A DNA stretch of 64,000 nucleotides from JAAYUD01 sp041907665 (GCA_041907665.1 JAYRGW010000013.1:1-64000); one strand, 5' to 3'; positions 1 to 8,440 are shown, counted from the stretch's first letter. A program made the numbers and translations. Notes: generated by a model not told the origin, from the letters alone.

Positions 1-67
1 TTTCTTGCAGGTTCAATACTTTTGTTATATATTGCCACTCGGTTTCCGTTAAATCAGTTTGATACAT
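1..67 (-). CDS. IS5-family transposase, N-terminal fragment cut by window edge
   Basis: Reading leftwards from the ATG at 67, the 22 visible codons give MYQTDLTETEWQYITKVLNL followed by QE, open to the window edge. Openings of the type MYQTDLT..QW are typical of IS5-family transposases in Bacteroidetes (recalled, not searched). Only the start is visible, so integrity of the rest cannot be judged. It lies just inside the element end called at about 161, which fits the usual short leader of such elements. Confidence 0.7.
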   Translation of the reverse strand, partial: MYQTDLTETEWQYITKVLNLQE

Positions 68-161
68 CTTTCTTTTGGTTTAGTCACTTCAAAGAAAGGA
101 ACTATCCGACTGATACGGAAACCTCTTTTAAAAAACATTTCAACTAATTTTAAACAGGCTC
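1..161. mobile_element. End of an IS5-family insertion sequence
   Basis: Read from outside inwards on the minus strand, the boundary gives GAGCCTGTTTAAAATTAG (to position 161), a terminus style I associate with IS5-group elements. The transposase fragment starts 94 bp inside. The three bases directly outside are TAA, compatible with a short target duplication, but the other end is not in the window so this cannot be confirmed. Confidence 0.55.
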
Positions 162-176
162 TAAGCATAGAAGTAC

Positions 177-184
177 TATCTTTG
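177..184 (+). promoter_or_regulatory. Bacteroides-type -7 box for menC
   Basis: TATCTTTG matches the Bacteroides -7 consensus TAnnTTTG and lies 39 bp before the menC start and 16 bp outside the IS end. The -33 region would fall inside the IS terminus, where no clear TTG is seen, so the promoter is plausible but incomplete. Confidence 0.5.
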
Positions 185-222
185 TATATACAAATTCAAA
201 AACGACGATTGATATATAAATC

Positions 223-1260
223 ATGAACCAAATTAAAATTAATATAATTCCCAAACTTCTGCATTTTAAGCAACCGGCAGGAACATCAAGAGGTATTTAC
301 AACACTCGCAAAGTATGGTACATCGAATGCTATGACAGCAAAGAACCTATGCACAAAGGCGTGGGCGAATGCGCTCCCTTACCAAAACTAAGTTGTGACG
401 ATGTTCCCAATTACACAGATATACTCCGAACAGCCTGCAGAACGGTAGAAGAAAACAATGGTGAGATTGATAAAGAAGCGCTTCGCCCCTACCCCTCTAT
501 TCTATTCGGATTGGAGACCACAATGCGGCACTACGAGATGGAGAGTACGGCATTGTGGAATACTTCTTTCTCGCGTGGAGAGACAGGCATTCCCATCAAC
601 GGGCTGATTTGGATGGGCAATTATCGAGAGATGCTACAACGTATAGAAGCCAAAATGGAAGCAGGTTTCAGATGCATCAAACTAAAAATAGGTGCAATCA
701 ATTTCGACGAAGAGCTATCGCTATTGAAATATATAAGACAACATTTCTCGGCTAAAGAAATAGAATTGAGAGTAGATGCCAATGGAGCATTCTCCCCCGG
801 AAATGCATTGGACAAGTTAAAACGTCTTGCAGAATTGGATCTACATTCCATCGAACAACCCATACGAGCCGGACAATGGGAAGAAATGGCCCAACTCTGC
901 GAAAAAACACCGTTGCCAATAGCACTAGACGAAGAACTTATAGGATGCAATACTGTTGAAATGAAACAAAGGCTACTAAAAAATATTCATCCGCAGTATA
1001 TTATACTAAAGCCGTCGCTACATGGCGGAATGATGGGTGGCGAAGAATGGATTCGGGAAGCAGAAAAAAGCCAGATAGGCTGGTGGATCACTTCGGCACT
1101 CGAATCAAATATAGGACTGAATGCAGTAGCACAATGGTGCGCCACATTCAACAATCCATTGCCGCAAGGTCTTGGCACAGGCATGCTATTCACAGACAAT
1201 ATAGAAATGCCGCTCGAAATACGAAAAGATTGTTTATGGTATATACCCGAGAATAAATGA
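223..1260 (+). CDS. menC: o-Succinylbenzoate synthase (enolase superfamily)
   Basis: Dehydrates SHCHC to o-succinylbenzoate in cytoplasmic menaquinone synthesis. The 345-aa protein carries the enolase-superfamily set in order: the KLK motif (K153, K155), metal ligands D185 in RVDAN, E211 in SIEQP and D236 in ALDEE, and the second catalytic lysine K263 in ILKPS. The late TSALESNIGL stretch is typical of OSB synthases. The ATG follows a Bacteroides -7 box at 177-184. The stop overlaps the menE start (ATGA), so the two are translationally coupled. In relatives this gene usually follows menB; here an IS5-family end sits directly upstream. Confidence 0.93.
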   Translation: MNQIKINIIPKLLHFKQPAGTSRGIYNTRKVWYIECYDSKEPMHKGVGECAPLPKLSCDDVPNYTDILRTACRTVEENNGEIDKEALRPYPSILFGLETTMRHYEMESTALWNTSFSRGETGIPINGLIWMGNYREMLQRIEAKMEAGFRCIKLKIGAINFDEELSLLKYIRQHFSAKEIELRVDANGAFSPGNALDKLKRLAELDLHSIEQPIRAGQWEEMAQLCEKTPLPIALDEELIGCNTVEMKQRLLKNIHPQYIILKPSLHGGMMGGEEWIREAEKSQIGWWITSALESNIGLNAVAQWCATFNNPLPQGLGTGMLFTDNIEMPLEIRKDCLWYIPENK

Positions 1261-2339
1261 TATTCGACAGAGACAAACAAACACTTATACTTGATGGCAG
1301 GACGTTGACAGCTCAAGATATAGCAGCCATTAAGAACACTGGCGTAGAAATGCCGTTGTACGATCTCTTCGACTTTCTACAAAGATGGTTCGACAAGTCG
1401 GATTACATTGCCGTACACACCTCGGGCTCTACCGGCACGCCGAAAACACTTCTAGTTGAAAAAAGCAAGATGATGCAAAGCGCACGCCTCACCTGCGAAT
1501 ACCTCGGGCTAAAAGAAGGTGACTCCGCACTACTTTGTATGAACCTACGATATATCGGAGCCATGATGGTGGTAGTACGCTCCTTAGTATGTGGACTCAA
1601 TTTGATAGTGAGACAGCCTTCTGGGCATCCATTAGATAATGTTGAAACACCTCCAACATTTGCAGCAATGGTGCCGATGCAAGTATACAATACGCTAGAG
1701 AACGGTGCAGAGAGAGAAATATTGGAAAAGATAAAAACACTCATCATAGGCGGTGGATCTATTGATCCTGAATTGGGAAAAAAAATAAAAAATCTTCAGG
1801 GCAACATATACTCCACTTATGGAATGACAGAAACACTCTCGCACATTGCACTAAGGCGCCTGAATGGCGAAAAAGCCTCTTTACACTATGTGCCTTTCGA
1901 GACAGTACATCTCTCGGTAACAAACGATGACACACTCGTAATAAATGCTCCCCTGATTTGCGACCAACCGCTATATACCAATGATATTGTGCAGCTACAT
2001 CCCGATGGCAGCTTTGTAGTTTTGGGACGTAAAGACAATACAATAAACAGCGGAGGCATAAAAATTCAACCCGAAGAAGACGAACGGCTATTGCAATCGA
2101 TCATCGACGTACCGTTTGCTATAACCTCTGTCTCGGATGAAAAATTAGGAGAAGCTGCCGTCCTATTAATCGAACCGGTATCTGAAAAGAAACTGGATGA
2201 TATAAAGACAGCAATGAGACGTATACTACCACCATATCACATACCGCACACAATCATCACAATACAAAAACTTCCTTTAACGGGAAATGGCAAGATAAAC
2301 CGAAAAGAATGCAGGAAAATAGCAACAGAATCAATTTAG
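1257..2339 (+). CDS. menE: o-Succinylbenzoate-CoA ligase (short form)
   Basis: Adenylates o-succinylbenzoate and transfers it to CoA, the step after MenC. ANL-family motifs are present: the phosphate loop TSGSTGTPK at 55-63, YSTYGMTE at 185-192, the GRKDNTINSGG hinge near 257-267 and the C-terminal catalytic lysine K346 in LTGNGK. At 360 aa it is clearly shorter than the roughly 450-490 aa of E. coli or Bacillus MenE; the N-terminal subdomain is reduced, as I recall for Bacteroidetes MenE. It overlaps menC by four bases. Confidence 0.9.
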   Translation: MIFDRDKQTLILDGRTLTAQDIAAIKNTGVEMPLYDLFDFLQRWFDKSDYIAVHTSGSTGTPKTLLVEKSKMMQSARLTCEYLGLKEGDSALLCMNLRYIGAMMVVVRSLVCGLNLIVRQPSGHPLDNVETPPTFAAMVPMQVYNTLENGAEREILEKIKTLIIGGGSIDPELGKKIKNLQGNIYSTYGMTETLSHIALRRLNGEKASLHYVPFETVHLSVTNDDTLVINAPLICDQPLYTNDIVQLHPDGSFVVLGRKDNTINSGGIKIQPEEDERLLQSIIDVPFAITSVSDEKLGEAAVLLIEPVSEKKLDDIKTAMRRILPPYHIPHTIITIQKLPLTGNGKINRKECRKIATESI

Positions 2340-2429
2340 ATGAGACAGAGGTACAACAAATTGAAACGATATGAATATTTTTCAAAATGAAAGTGTAACT
2401 TTGCATCCTCAAACAAAATAATCTATTCA

Positions 2430-3647
2430 ATGAATATATTTAAGAATTATGCCTTTACAATATGCCTGATTACAGGAATTGTGATAGGTGGCATTTGTGG
2501 ATTGGTATTCGGAGACAAGGCATCAATAGTAAAACCTATCGGCGATTTATTCTTAAACATGATGTTTGTCATGATCGTACCGCTGGTATTTCTTAGCGTA
2601 TCGTCTGCTATCTACAATATGAAAAAGATGAATATGATAGGCAAAATACTCGGTAACATCGTATTGGTATTCTTAGGATCGGCAATCATAGCTGCCGCAA
2701 CTGCATATATTCTTACTCTTTTTTATAACCCGCTGGCAAATGTAGACAAATCTTTATTGTTGGCTCACATGCCGGCTCATGCCGAACTAAAGGGACTGAC
2801 AGGTGGCGAAATATTCGTGAATACATTCACCGTACCTGACTTTCTGCAACTATTCACCAAATCAAATTTATTGCCACTTATACTCTTTTCGGTATTATTC
2901 GGACTGGCAACTGCCTATTCTAAAGAGCACGGAAAAGTAATATCCGATCTGCTCAATGCCGGTATGGCTATCACACTACGTATGATGAGAATCATTATGT
3001 TCATGGCACCAATAGGACTAGGTTGCTATTTTGCCGATACAATCGGTGTAGTGGGCGGACAGATATTGAACGGTTATCTTAATGCTTTTCTACTTTATCT
3101 GGTACTTGCCGGTTTCTGCTATTTCATTCTTAATACCATCTATGTATGGTTTGCAGGAGGAAGCAAAGGAGTGAAAACTTTTTGGAAGCATATACTGACC
3201 CCTTCTCTCACAGCTATTGCCACTTCGTCGAGCGCCGCTTGTATTCCTATTAATATAGAGACTGCCGAAAAGATTGGAGTACCACGAAGCATCGCCGAAA
3301 CAGTGATTCCTCTAGGAACCAATATGCACAAAGACGGTTCGGTAATGGGTGGCGTTATCAAAATAGTCTTTATACTCACCATCTTTGGACAAAACACACA
3401 ACCATCTGGCAACGGATTGTTTATCATTGCCGTCGCCATACTTGTAGGGGCAGTAATGGGAGCTATACCAAGTGGCGGCATGACAGGCGAATTGCTTATC
3501 TGCTCCGTTTTCGGCTTCTCTCCACAACTTGCCGGAACACTAATGGTGATAAGCACTATTATAGATATACCCGCAACATTACTCAACTCTACAGGCAATA
3601 TTGTGAGTTCGATATTGGTAGCGAAATTGAGCCGAAAGAAACAATAA
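2430..3647 (+). CDS. Dicarboxylate/amino acid:cation symporter (DAACS/GltP family) with altered binding motifs
   Basis: A 405-aa inner-membrane protein of the glutamate-transporter fold with about eight hydrophobic helices and two re-entrant hairpins. HP1 carries TSSSAAC (265-271). The TM7 motif, NMDGT in GltPh, reads HKDGS (300-304). TM8 reads DIPATLLNSTGN (379-390): the substrate-carboxylate arginine (GltPh R397) is A382 and the sodium ligand D405 is N390. The family is clear, but acidic substrates are unlikely by analogy with known members. A TAACTTTG -7 box lies at 2396-2403. It converges on the Lrp gene, with four bases between the stops. Confidence 0.85.
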   Translation: MNIFKNYAFTICLITGIVIGGICGLVFGDKASIVKPIGDLFLNMMFVMIVPLVFLSVSSAIYNMKKMNMIGKILGNIVLVFLGSAIIAAATAYILTLFYNPLANVDKSLLLAHMPAHAELKGLTGGEIFVNTFTVPDFLQLFTKSNLLPLILFSVLFGLATAYSKEHGKVISDLLNAGMAITLRMMRIIMFMAPIGLGCYFADTIGVVGGQILNGYLNAFLLYLVLAGFCYFILNTIYVWFAGGSKGVKTFWKHILTPSLTAIATSSSAACIPINIETAEKIGVPRSIAETVIPLGTNMHKDGSVMGGVIKIVFILTIFGQNTQPSGNGLFIIAVAILVGAVMGAIPSGGMTGELLICSVFGFSPQLAGTLMVISTIIDIPATLLNSTGNIVSSILVAKLSRKKQ

Positions 3648-3651
3648 TACC

Positions 3652-4113
3652 TCAAATAGGTATACCATAAGTATGCTTTATCTCGTCCATCACAAAAATA
3701 CTTTGCAGTGAAGCAAGACAATCGATAGTCCCTAGTCGGTTAAGAACAAAATTGCGATATACCGCCATATCTGTGACATGGATCTTCAGCAGATAATCAA
3801 ATTCTCCTGAAGTATTGTAGCATTCAACCACTTCGGCCATGCCATCGACAGCTTCGGTAAATTCTCTTGCAATTTGAGCATTTACCTGCTTTAACTTAAC
3901 CTGACAAAATACCATAAAGCCATAGTGTAGCTTTTCGGCATCGAGTATAGCAATGTACCTCTTTATATAACCTTCGTTCTGTAACCGCCGCAACCGTTCG
4001 AAAACAGGAGTTGTACTAAGATGAGCACGCTCGGCAAGTTCTTTCGTAGTCAAGTTGGAATTGTTTTGCAATGCACGCAAAATCTTCAAATCCGTTTCGT
4101 CTAATCTATCCAT
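3652..4113 (-). CDS. Lrp/AsnC-family transcriptional regulator
   Basis: A 153-aa regulator of the feast/famine type. The N-terminal winged helix-turn-helix covers about residues 5-55 (TTKELAERAHLSTTPVFERL recognition region) and the RAM ligand-binding domain follows at about 65-145, with GEFDYLLKI typical of the dimer/ligand interface. It is divergent from metY across a 178-bp region holding three copies of a 10-bp box, so control of its own gene and metY is likely. The ligand is presumably an amino acid (inference). Confidence 0.9.
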   Translation of the reverse strand: MDRLDETDLKILRALQNNSNLTTKELAERAHLSTTPVFERLRRLQNEGYIKRYIAILDAEKLHYGFMVFCQVKLKQVNAQIAREFTEAVDGMAEVVECYNTSGEFDYLLKIHVTDMAVYRNFVLNRLGTIDCLASLQSIFVMDEIKHTYGIPI

Positions 4114-4178
4114 AGAATATTTTTCTTTTCAGCCCATAATAGGCATTCGTTTGTTTAATGCTTTTTCTGCTAAATCTG

Positions 4179-4259
4179 CAAATATAGAATTATTTTCTCA
4201 ATTTATCGCAAGTATTTGACATTATTTTCTAAATACATACCTTTGCAACAGAAAATAAT
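4179..4259. promoter_or_regulatory. Divergent lrp/metY promoters with three 10-bp boxes
   Basis: The metY promoter reads TTTG (4215-4218), a 19-bp spacer, then TACCTTTG (4238-4245). On the minus strand TATATTTG (4186-4179) serves lrp, with a TTG about 22 bp behind it (4211-4209). An identical decamer ATTATTTTCT occurs at 4189-4198 and 4221-4230 and inverted at 4250-4259, centres 32 and 29 bp apart, i.e. about three helical turns. Copies lie in the spacer of each promoter, the expected place for autoregulatory Lrp-type operators (inference). Confidence 0.65.
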
Positions 4260-4291
4260 TCCGATAATTAACAAACTAAAATAATAAGATT

Positions 4292-5578
4292 ATGGCAACA
4301 AAGAAATTACATTTTGAGACATTACAGCTTCATGTAGGACAAGAACAGGCCGACCCGGCAACCGATTCACGTGCCGTGCCCATTTATCAGACAACATCGT
4401 ATGTTTTTCATAATTCAGCTCATGCGGCAGCTCGTTTCGGACTGCAAGACCCGGGGAATATATATGGAAGGCTTACTAACTCTACACAAGGAGTATTCGA
4501 AGAACGTGTAGCAGCTCTCGAAGGAGGTGTTGCCGGACTCGCCGTTGCATCGGGTGCAGCAGCAGTAACCTACTCTATTATTAATATTGCCGGACAAGGT
4601 GATCATATAGTAGCTGCAAAGACTATTTATGGCGGTTCCTTCAATCTCTTGGAACATACACTCGAGAATTACGGCATACATACTACTTTCGTTGATCCGG
4701 ACGATCCTCAAAATTTTGAAAAAGCAATTCAGGATAATACTAAAGCACTATTTATTGAGACGCTGGGCAACCCGAACTCGAATATCACCGATATTGAGGC
4801 AACATCTGCTATTGCTCACAAACATGGCATTCCGTTGATCATCGACAATACTTTCGGTACTCCTTATTTAATCCGCCCGATTGAACACGGAGCTGATATT
4901 GTGGTTCATAGTGCTACAAAGTTTATTGGCGGACACGGATCGTCACTCGGTGGTGTCATTGTAGACTCAGGCAAATTCGATTGGGCCAAATCAGGAAAAT
5001 TTCCTAAACTCTCTGAGCCGGAGGCCAGCTATCACGGTGTGCGTTTTGTCGATGCAGCAGGAGAAGCAGCTTATGTTACTCGCATTCGGGCGGTACTACT
5101 ACGCGATACCGGTGCTACGATCAGCCCATTCAATGCATTCTTGCTATTACAAGGACTCGAAACATTGTCTTTGCGTGTAGAGCGCCATGTAGCAAATGCA
5201 CTCAAAGTAGTTGAATATCTAAAGAACAATCCTAAAGTTGCAAAAGTCAATCATCCCGCTCTGAGCGAACACCCCAATCACGAACTTTACAAACGCTACT
5301 TCCCTAATGGAGCGGGCTCTATATTTACCTTTGATATTAAAGGTGGAACTGAAGAAGCACAAACATTTATCGATCATTTGAAAATATTCTCTTTGCTAGC
5401 CAATGTTGCCGATGTAAAGAGTCTGGTGATTCATCCCGCCAGTACAACACACAGCCAGCTTAGCGCAGACGAACTTGAAGATCAAGGCATACATCAGAGC
5501 ACAATCCGACTAAGCATCGGAACAGAACACATCGACGATATAATCGATGATCTCGAACAAGCATTCCAAGCCATTTAG
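4292..5578 (+). CDS. metY: O-acetylhomoserine aminocarboxypropyltransferase (sulfhydrylase)
   Basis: PLP enzyme of the Cys/Met metabolism family that makes homocysteine (or methionine) from O-acetylhomoserine and sulfide or methanethiol. The 428-aa length is typical of MetY. Visible residues: Y58-G-R60, which binds the cofactor phosphate of the neighbouring subunit, D185 that contacts the pyridine nitrogen, and the Schiff-base lysine K210 in SATKFIGGHG. It has its own strong promoter at 4215-4245 and is followed by a terminator at 5627-5652. The divergent Lrp regulator probably controls it. Confidence 0.92.
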   Translation: MATKKLHFETLQLHVGQEQADPATDSRAVPIYQTTSYVFHNSAHAAARFGLQDPGNIYGRLTNSTQGVFEERVAALEGGVAGLAVASGAAAVTYSIINIAGQGDHIVAAKTIYGGSFNLLEHTLENYGIHTTFVDPDDPQNFEKAIQDNTKALFIETLGNPNSNITDIEATSAIAHKHGIPLIIDNTFGTPYLIRPIEHGADIVVHSATKFIGGHGSSLGGVIVDSGKFDWAKSGKFPKLSEPEASYHGVRFVDAAGEAAYVTRIRAVLLRDTGATISPFNAFLLLQGLETLSLRVERHVANALKVVEYLKNNPKVAKVNHPALSEHPNHELYKRYFPNGAGSIFTFDIKGGTEEAQTFIDHLKIFSLLANVADVKSLVIHPASTTHSQLSADELEDQGIHQSTIRLSIGTEHIDDIIDDLEQAFQAI

Positions 5579-5626
5579 TTCATAATATTTATATTGAGAG
5601 AGAAAGTTTTTAAACCCAAACTGATG

Positions 5627-5652
5627 AGGCATTCCTAATGGAGTGCCTTTTT
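5627..5652 (+). terminator. Rho-independent terminator after metY
   Basis: AGGCATTCC, loop TAAT, GGAGTGCCT (one G-T pair) followed by a run of T to 5652. It lies 49 bp after the metY stop. Confidence 0.8.
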
Positions 5653-5766
5653 GTTTATATACTCACGATAGACACGAGAAAAACTTTAACCAACTTTCCA
5701 TACCTATTGAACAACACATAAGATAATATAAGTAATGGGGCTAGATTGCAAAAAGAAGTGAATGAA

Positions 5767-5798
5767 TTTGTTATTACACCCTTCTTTTTTTATTTTTG
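5767..5798 (+). promoter_or_regulatory. Promoter of the lipoprotein-CapA/NlpC pair
   Basis: TTTG (5767-5770), a 20-bp spacer and TATTTTTG (5791-5798). The implied transcript start near 5805 excludes an in-frame ATG at 5762 and supports the ATG at 5825. Confidence 0.6.
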
Positions 5799-5824
5799 TA
5801 GAACATAATAATCAACCCAAAACA

Positions 5825-6271
5825 ATGAAATATTCGATAAACGGATTTCTTGATGCGAAACGTACGCTGAAATTACTTTTTTTGTTCTGCCTGATAGCTT
5901 GTATCAGTTGCACTAATCGTACCCGCTCACAGAAATCGGCAGAGAAAGATAGTATCGGGCAACAAGATTCTACAACAGCAATCGTCAATATACCTAAGTG
6001 GTTAATCGGAACATGGAAAGGGCATTTCACCGAAGCACAATACGGAATGGATATTCAGTTTGTGGTTATTATTAAAGCAGACGGCAGTATCAGCCAAACA
6101 TCTACCGTACCAGGTGAAGAAGACGAAGTACTTAATGGAAAATGTATATCGGTTGATGAAGGTATACTTTCTGTCGGATTTGAAAACCAAGAAGACTATA
6201 CACAATACTATTTGGATAAGAAAAACAACAAGCTTGGCATTAGCAGCTATAACTGGTTAACGAAAAAGTAA
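5825..6271 (+). CDS. Putative lipoprotein of unknown function
   Basis: A 148-aa protein (start chosen at 5825 because the promoter at 5767-5798 overlaps the longer reading). The N-terminus is a lipoprotein signal: basic start, hydrophobic LLFLFCLIAC with a LIAC lipobox, and a second Cys shortly after. The mature part has IPKWLIGTWKGHF and beta-rich segments resembling small lipocalin-like or META-type beta barrels, but I do not recognise the family. The stop is immediately followed by the ATG of the CapA/NlpC gene, so the two are probably co-expressed in the envelope. Confidence 0.75.
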   Translation: MKYSINGFLDAKRTLKLLFLFCLIACISCTNRTRSQKSAEKDSIGQQDSTTAIVNIPKWLIGTWKGHFTEAQYGMDIQFVVIIKADGSISQTSTVPGEEDEVLNGKCISVDEGILSVGFENQEDYTQYYLDKKNNKLGISSYNWLTKK

Positions 6272-7774
6272 ATGAAAAGAATAATACTCATTATCAGCTG
6301 CTGGTGTATTGCAATGGTATCTTTCGCACAACAGCGCATCGTTATAGGACTCACTGGAGATATTACTATCGGGTCTAACAACACGCTATCAAAATCTTTG
6401 CAAACGTTGCCAACTGTTACAGAAGAATGGTTTAAAGATGCTGCACCGGTCTTACAAGATGCCGATCTGACGATAGGAAGTCTACAAGGCAGTTTCTTGG
6501 ATGAAATAACAAAAAACAAAAAGAATGCTTCGAGATTCTCATCTTATATGATACCCACCCGATATGCAAAAGCATTAAAAGAAGCAGGATTTGATGTACT
6601 TACTGTGGCAGGCAAACATACGATGGATTTCGGAGAAGAAGGACGTTCGTCTACTATCAAAGCCATGCATGAGTCGGGCCTTTCGTTGGCAGGATTTGAC
6701 AATGGGTACGAATTTGCATCGTTCCAAAGTAATGGAATTTCTATTGCCATTTGTGCATTTGGACATATAAAAGGTGTTCCTTCTATTAATGAGATAGACA
6801 AAGCCACTACTCTGATCAAACGTTTAAAGCAATCTTATGATATAGTAATCGTCTCTTTTCATGGTGGTGCAACAGGACTTCCTTACAGCCATGTTCCTTT
6901 TAGAGAGGAACGCGTAGGACATGAAAAGCGAGGTGATGTATACAAATTTGCTCATGCCTGTATAGATGCAGGAGCGTCGTTGGTAGTAGGACATGGTACT
7001 CAAGTACCTCGAGCAATGGAACTCTATAACAACCGCCTCATCGCTTATAGCCTAGGAAGTTTTTGTACCCCTTATAGAAACTCAATGAGAAAAGCATTGA
7101 CCTATGCTCCACTTCTCAAAATAGAATTGGGCAAGAATGGTGAACTTATTTCGGGCAAAATATATTCGTTTCTCCAGAAATATAAAAGTGGTCCGACAAT
7201 AGATCCTCAGAATACTGTAGTAAAAGAGATTAAACGACTCACAACTATCGATTTTCCTAAAACCCCACTTGTGATAGAAAAAGAAGGTTGGCTTTCTAAA
7301 ACAATAACAAAGAAAGTGATTGTACCAACCAAATCGGGAAACAAGGAAGAAACAATTGTAGACACCAATCCTGAAGACTACAACCCGATAAGCACATTGC
7401 TCAATTATTCTAAGAAGTTACTTGGTAGTCGTTATGCCAGAGGGCATAGTGGCAACGGTGTTTACGATTGCTCTGGACTAATGAAAGCAATATATGCAAA
7501 AATAGGCTACAAACTGAATCCATCTTCAAGAGCACAATACACACAAGGACGCCCTATCTCGACAGACAATCTACGTCCCGGAGATTTAGTATTCTGGAAA
7601 GGCTCACGAAAAGGAGGTATCGGACACGTAGGTATGGTAGTAGAAGTGACAGGTACCAAGTCTTTCAAATTTATTCATGCTGCAAACACTTCGCGCGGAG
7701 TCGTTATCGACAATTATCCCGACAAATACTACTTCACCGCAAGATATGTAGGAGCTCGTAGAATATTGCCTTAA
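6272..7774 (+). CDS. CapA-like metallophosphoesterase-fold domain fused to NlpC/P60 peptidase
   Basis: A 500-aa exported protein (signal peptide about 1-19, ending SFAQ). Residues 22-300 resemble the poly-gamma-glutamate CapA fold: GDITIG (29-34), AGKHTMDFG (113-121), SFHGG (195-199) and VVGHGTQV (238-245). Several usual metal ligands are replaced (see findings). Residues 375-498 form an NlpC/P60 domain with catalytic C400 in YDCSG, H452 in IGHVGM and H469 in FIHAAN, so it should cleave D-gamma-glutamyl-diaminopimelate type bonds in peptidoglycan peptides. A periplasmic muropeptide role is inferred. It starts directly after the lipoprotein stop. Confidence 0.85.
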   Translation: MKRIILIISCWCIAMVSFAQQRIVIGLTGDITIGSNNTLSKSLQTLPTVTEEWFKDAAPVLQDADLTIGSLQGSFLDEITKNKKNASRFSSYMIPTRYAKALKEAGFDVLTVAGKHTMDFGEEGRSSTIKAMHESGLSLAGFDNGYEFASFQSNGISIAICAFGHIKGVPSINEIDKATTLIKRLKQSYDIVIVSFHGGATGLPYSHVPFREERVGHEKRGDVYKFAHACIDAGASLVVGHGTQVPRAMELYNNRLIAYSLGSFCTPYRNSMRKALTYAPLLKIELGKNGELISGKIYSFLQKYKSGPTIDPQNTVVKEIKRLTTIDFPKTPLVIEKEGWLSKTITKKVIVPTKSGNKEETIVDTNPEDYNPISTLLNYSKKLLGSRYARGHSGNGVYDCSGLMKAIYAKIGYKLNPSSRAQYTQGRPISTDNLRPGDLVFWKGSRKGGIGHVGMVVEVTGTKSFKFIHAANTSRGVVIDNYPDKYYFTARYVGARRILP

Positions 7775-7837
7775 CCTCATTCAATAAGGATAAAAATAGA
7801 TAAAAGGAACAGTGCATATAAATAAATCATATAAAAG

Positions 7838-7999
7838 ATGGCAGATAATTTTTTAGAAAAACATTATAGCGACTATCAATCTCGGAAAAAAGAATGGGAA
7901 AAGAAGAGACAACTGAATAAGATAAAAAAATATTATCAGCAAGTCAATAAGAAGGAAGCCGAACCTACAAACGCTACAGAGGTAGAAATAAAAGATTAA
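7838..7999 (+). CDS. Small conserved protein, 53 aa
   Basis: Starts MADNFLEKHYSDYQ and is rich in Lys, Glu and Tyr (QSRKKEWEKKRQLNKIKKYY) with no membrane segment. Similar 40-55 aa proteins beginning MADNFLEK..YE.Y are, from memory, widespread in Bacteroidales with no known function. It lies 63 bp after the CapA/NlpC gene and may share its transcript. Confidence 0.65.
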   Translation: MADNFLEKHYSDYQSRKKEWEKKRQLNKIKKYYQQVNKKEAEPTNATEVEIKD

Positions 8000-8440
8000 G
8001 AATAAACAAGTAGAACCCGGCATAAGAAAAATGTAAGAAATATTCAACAAGTTAGCGATCACATTCTATTAGCATTGTTAATGTAGAAATCAAGCATTTT
8101 TACGACGCGAATAAACTAACGTATGCCACTGCCATAACTAACGGAAGTTACCGCGGTAACTAACAGAAGTTATCGTAACAACTAACGTTAGTTTCGTCAA
8201 CAACATACGTTACTTACCGCAGTAACATACGGTTGATTTTCCGAATGCTAAAAAAGAGCAAAAATAAGGCTATAATAAACACAATAGCCAGGTAAAAGCA
8301 CAAAAGCAGGATCTTGTAAATCGTATATATATTTTTTATTTTACCCAAACATTTGTAATAATAAAAGAACAAGTGATTTCATTTAATTCTACGGTTCATC
8401 GCAAATTGAAGTATAAAACGGAATAGGTTTATATCAGTCC
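8000..8440. other. Intergenic region with a 22-bp repeat array
   Basis: No gene is visible in these 441 bp. The centre (8114-8245) is a six-unit tandem array described separately. The remainder is AT-rich and separates the 3' ends of the 53-aa gene and the MATE gene. Confidence 0.7.
8114..8245. repeat. Six degenerate tandem units with an exact 22-bp period
   Basis: AACTAAC (or AACATAC) begins at 8114, 8136, 8158, 8180, 8202 and 8224, always 22 bp apart. Units 2-3 read AACTAACRGAAGTTAYCG. Perfect 14-bp palindromes GTTACCGCGGTAAC (8147-8160) and AACTAACGTTAGTT (8180-8193) are embedded. The repeat fills the whole period, so there are no spacers and it is not a CRISPR. Function unknown; protein-binding array is an inference. 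Confidence 0.85.

Noticed and set aside
3140..3721. 193-codon minus-strand frame opposite the symporter gene
   Set aside because: A shadow of the well-supported DAACS gene on the other strand, with no independent features.
8114..8245. CRISPR array
   Set aside because: The repeat fills the entire 22-bp period, so there are no spacers, and no cas genes are present. The same applies to 41896-41983.
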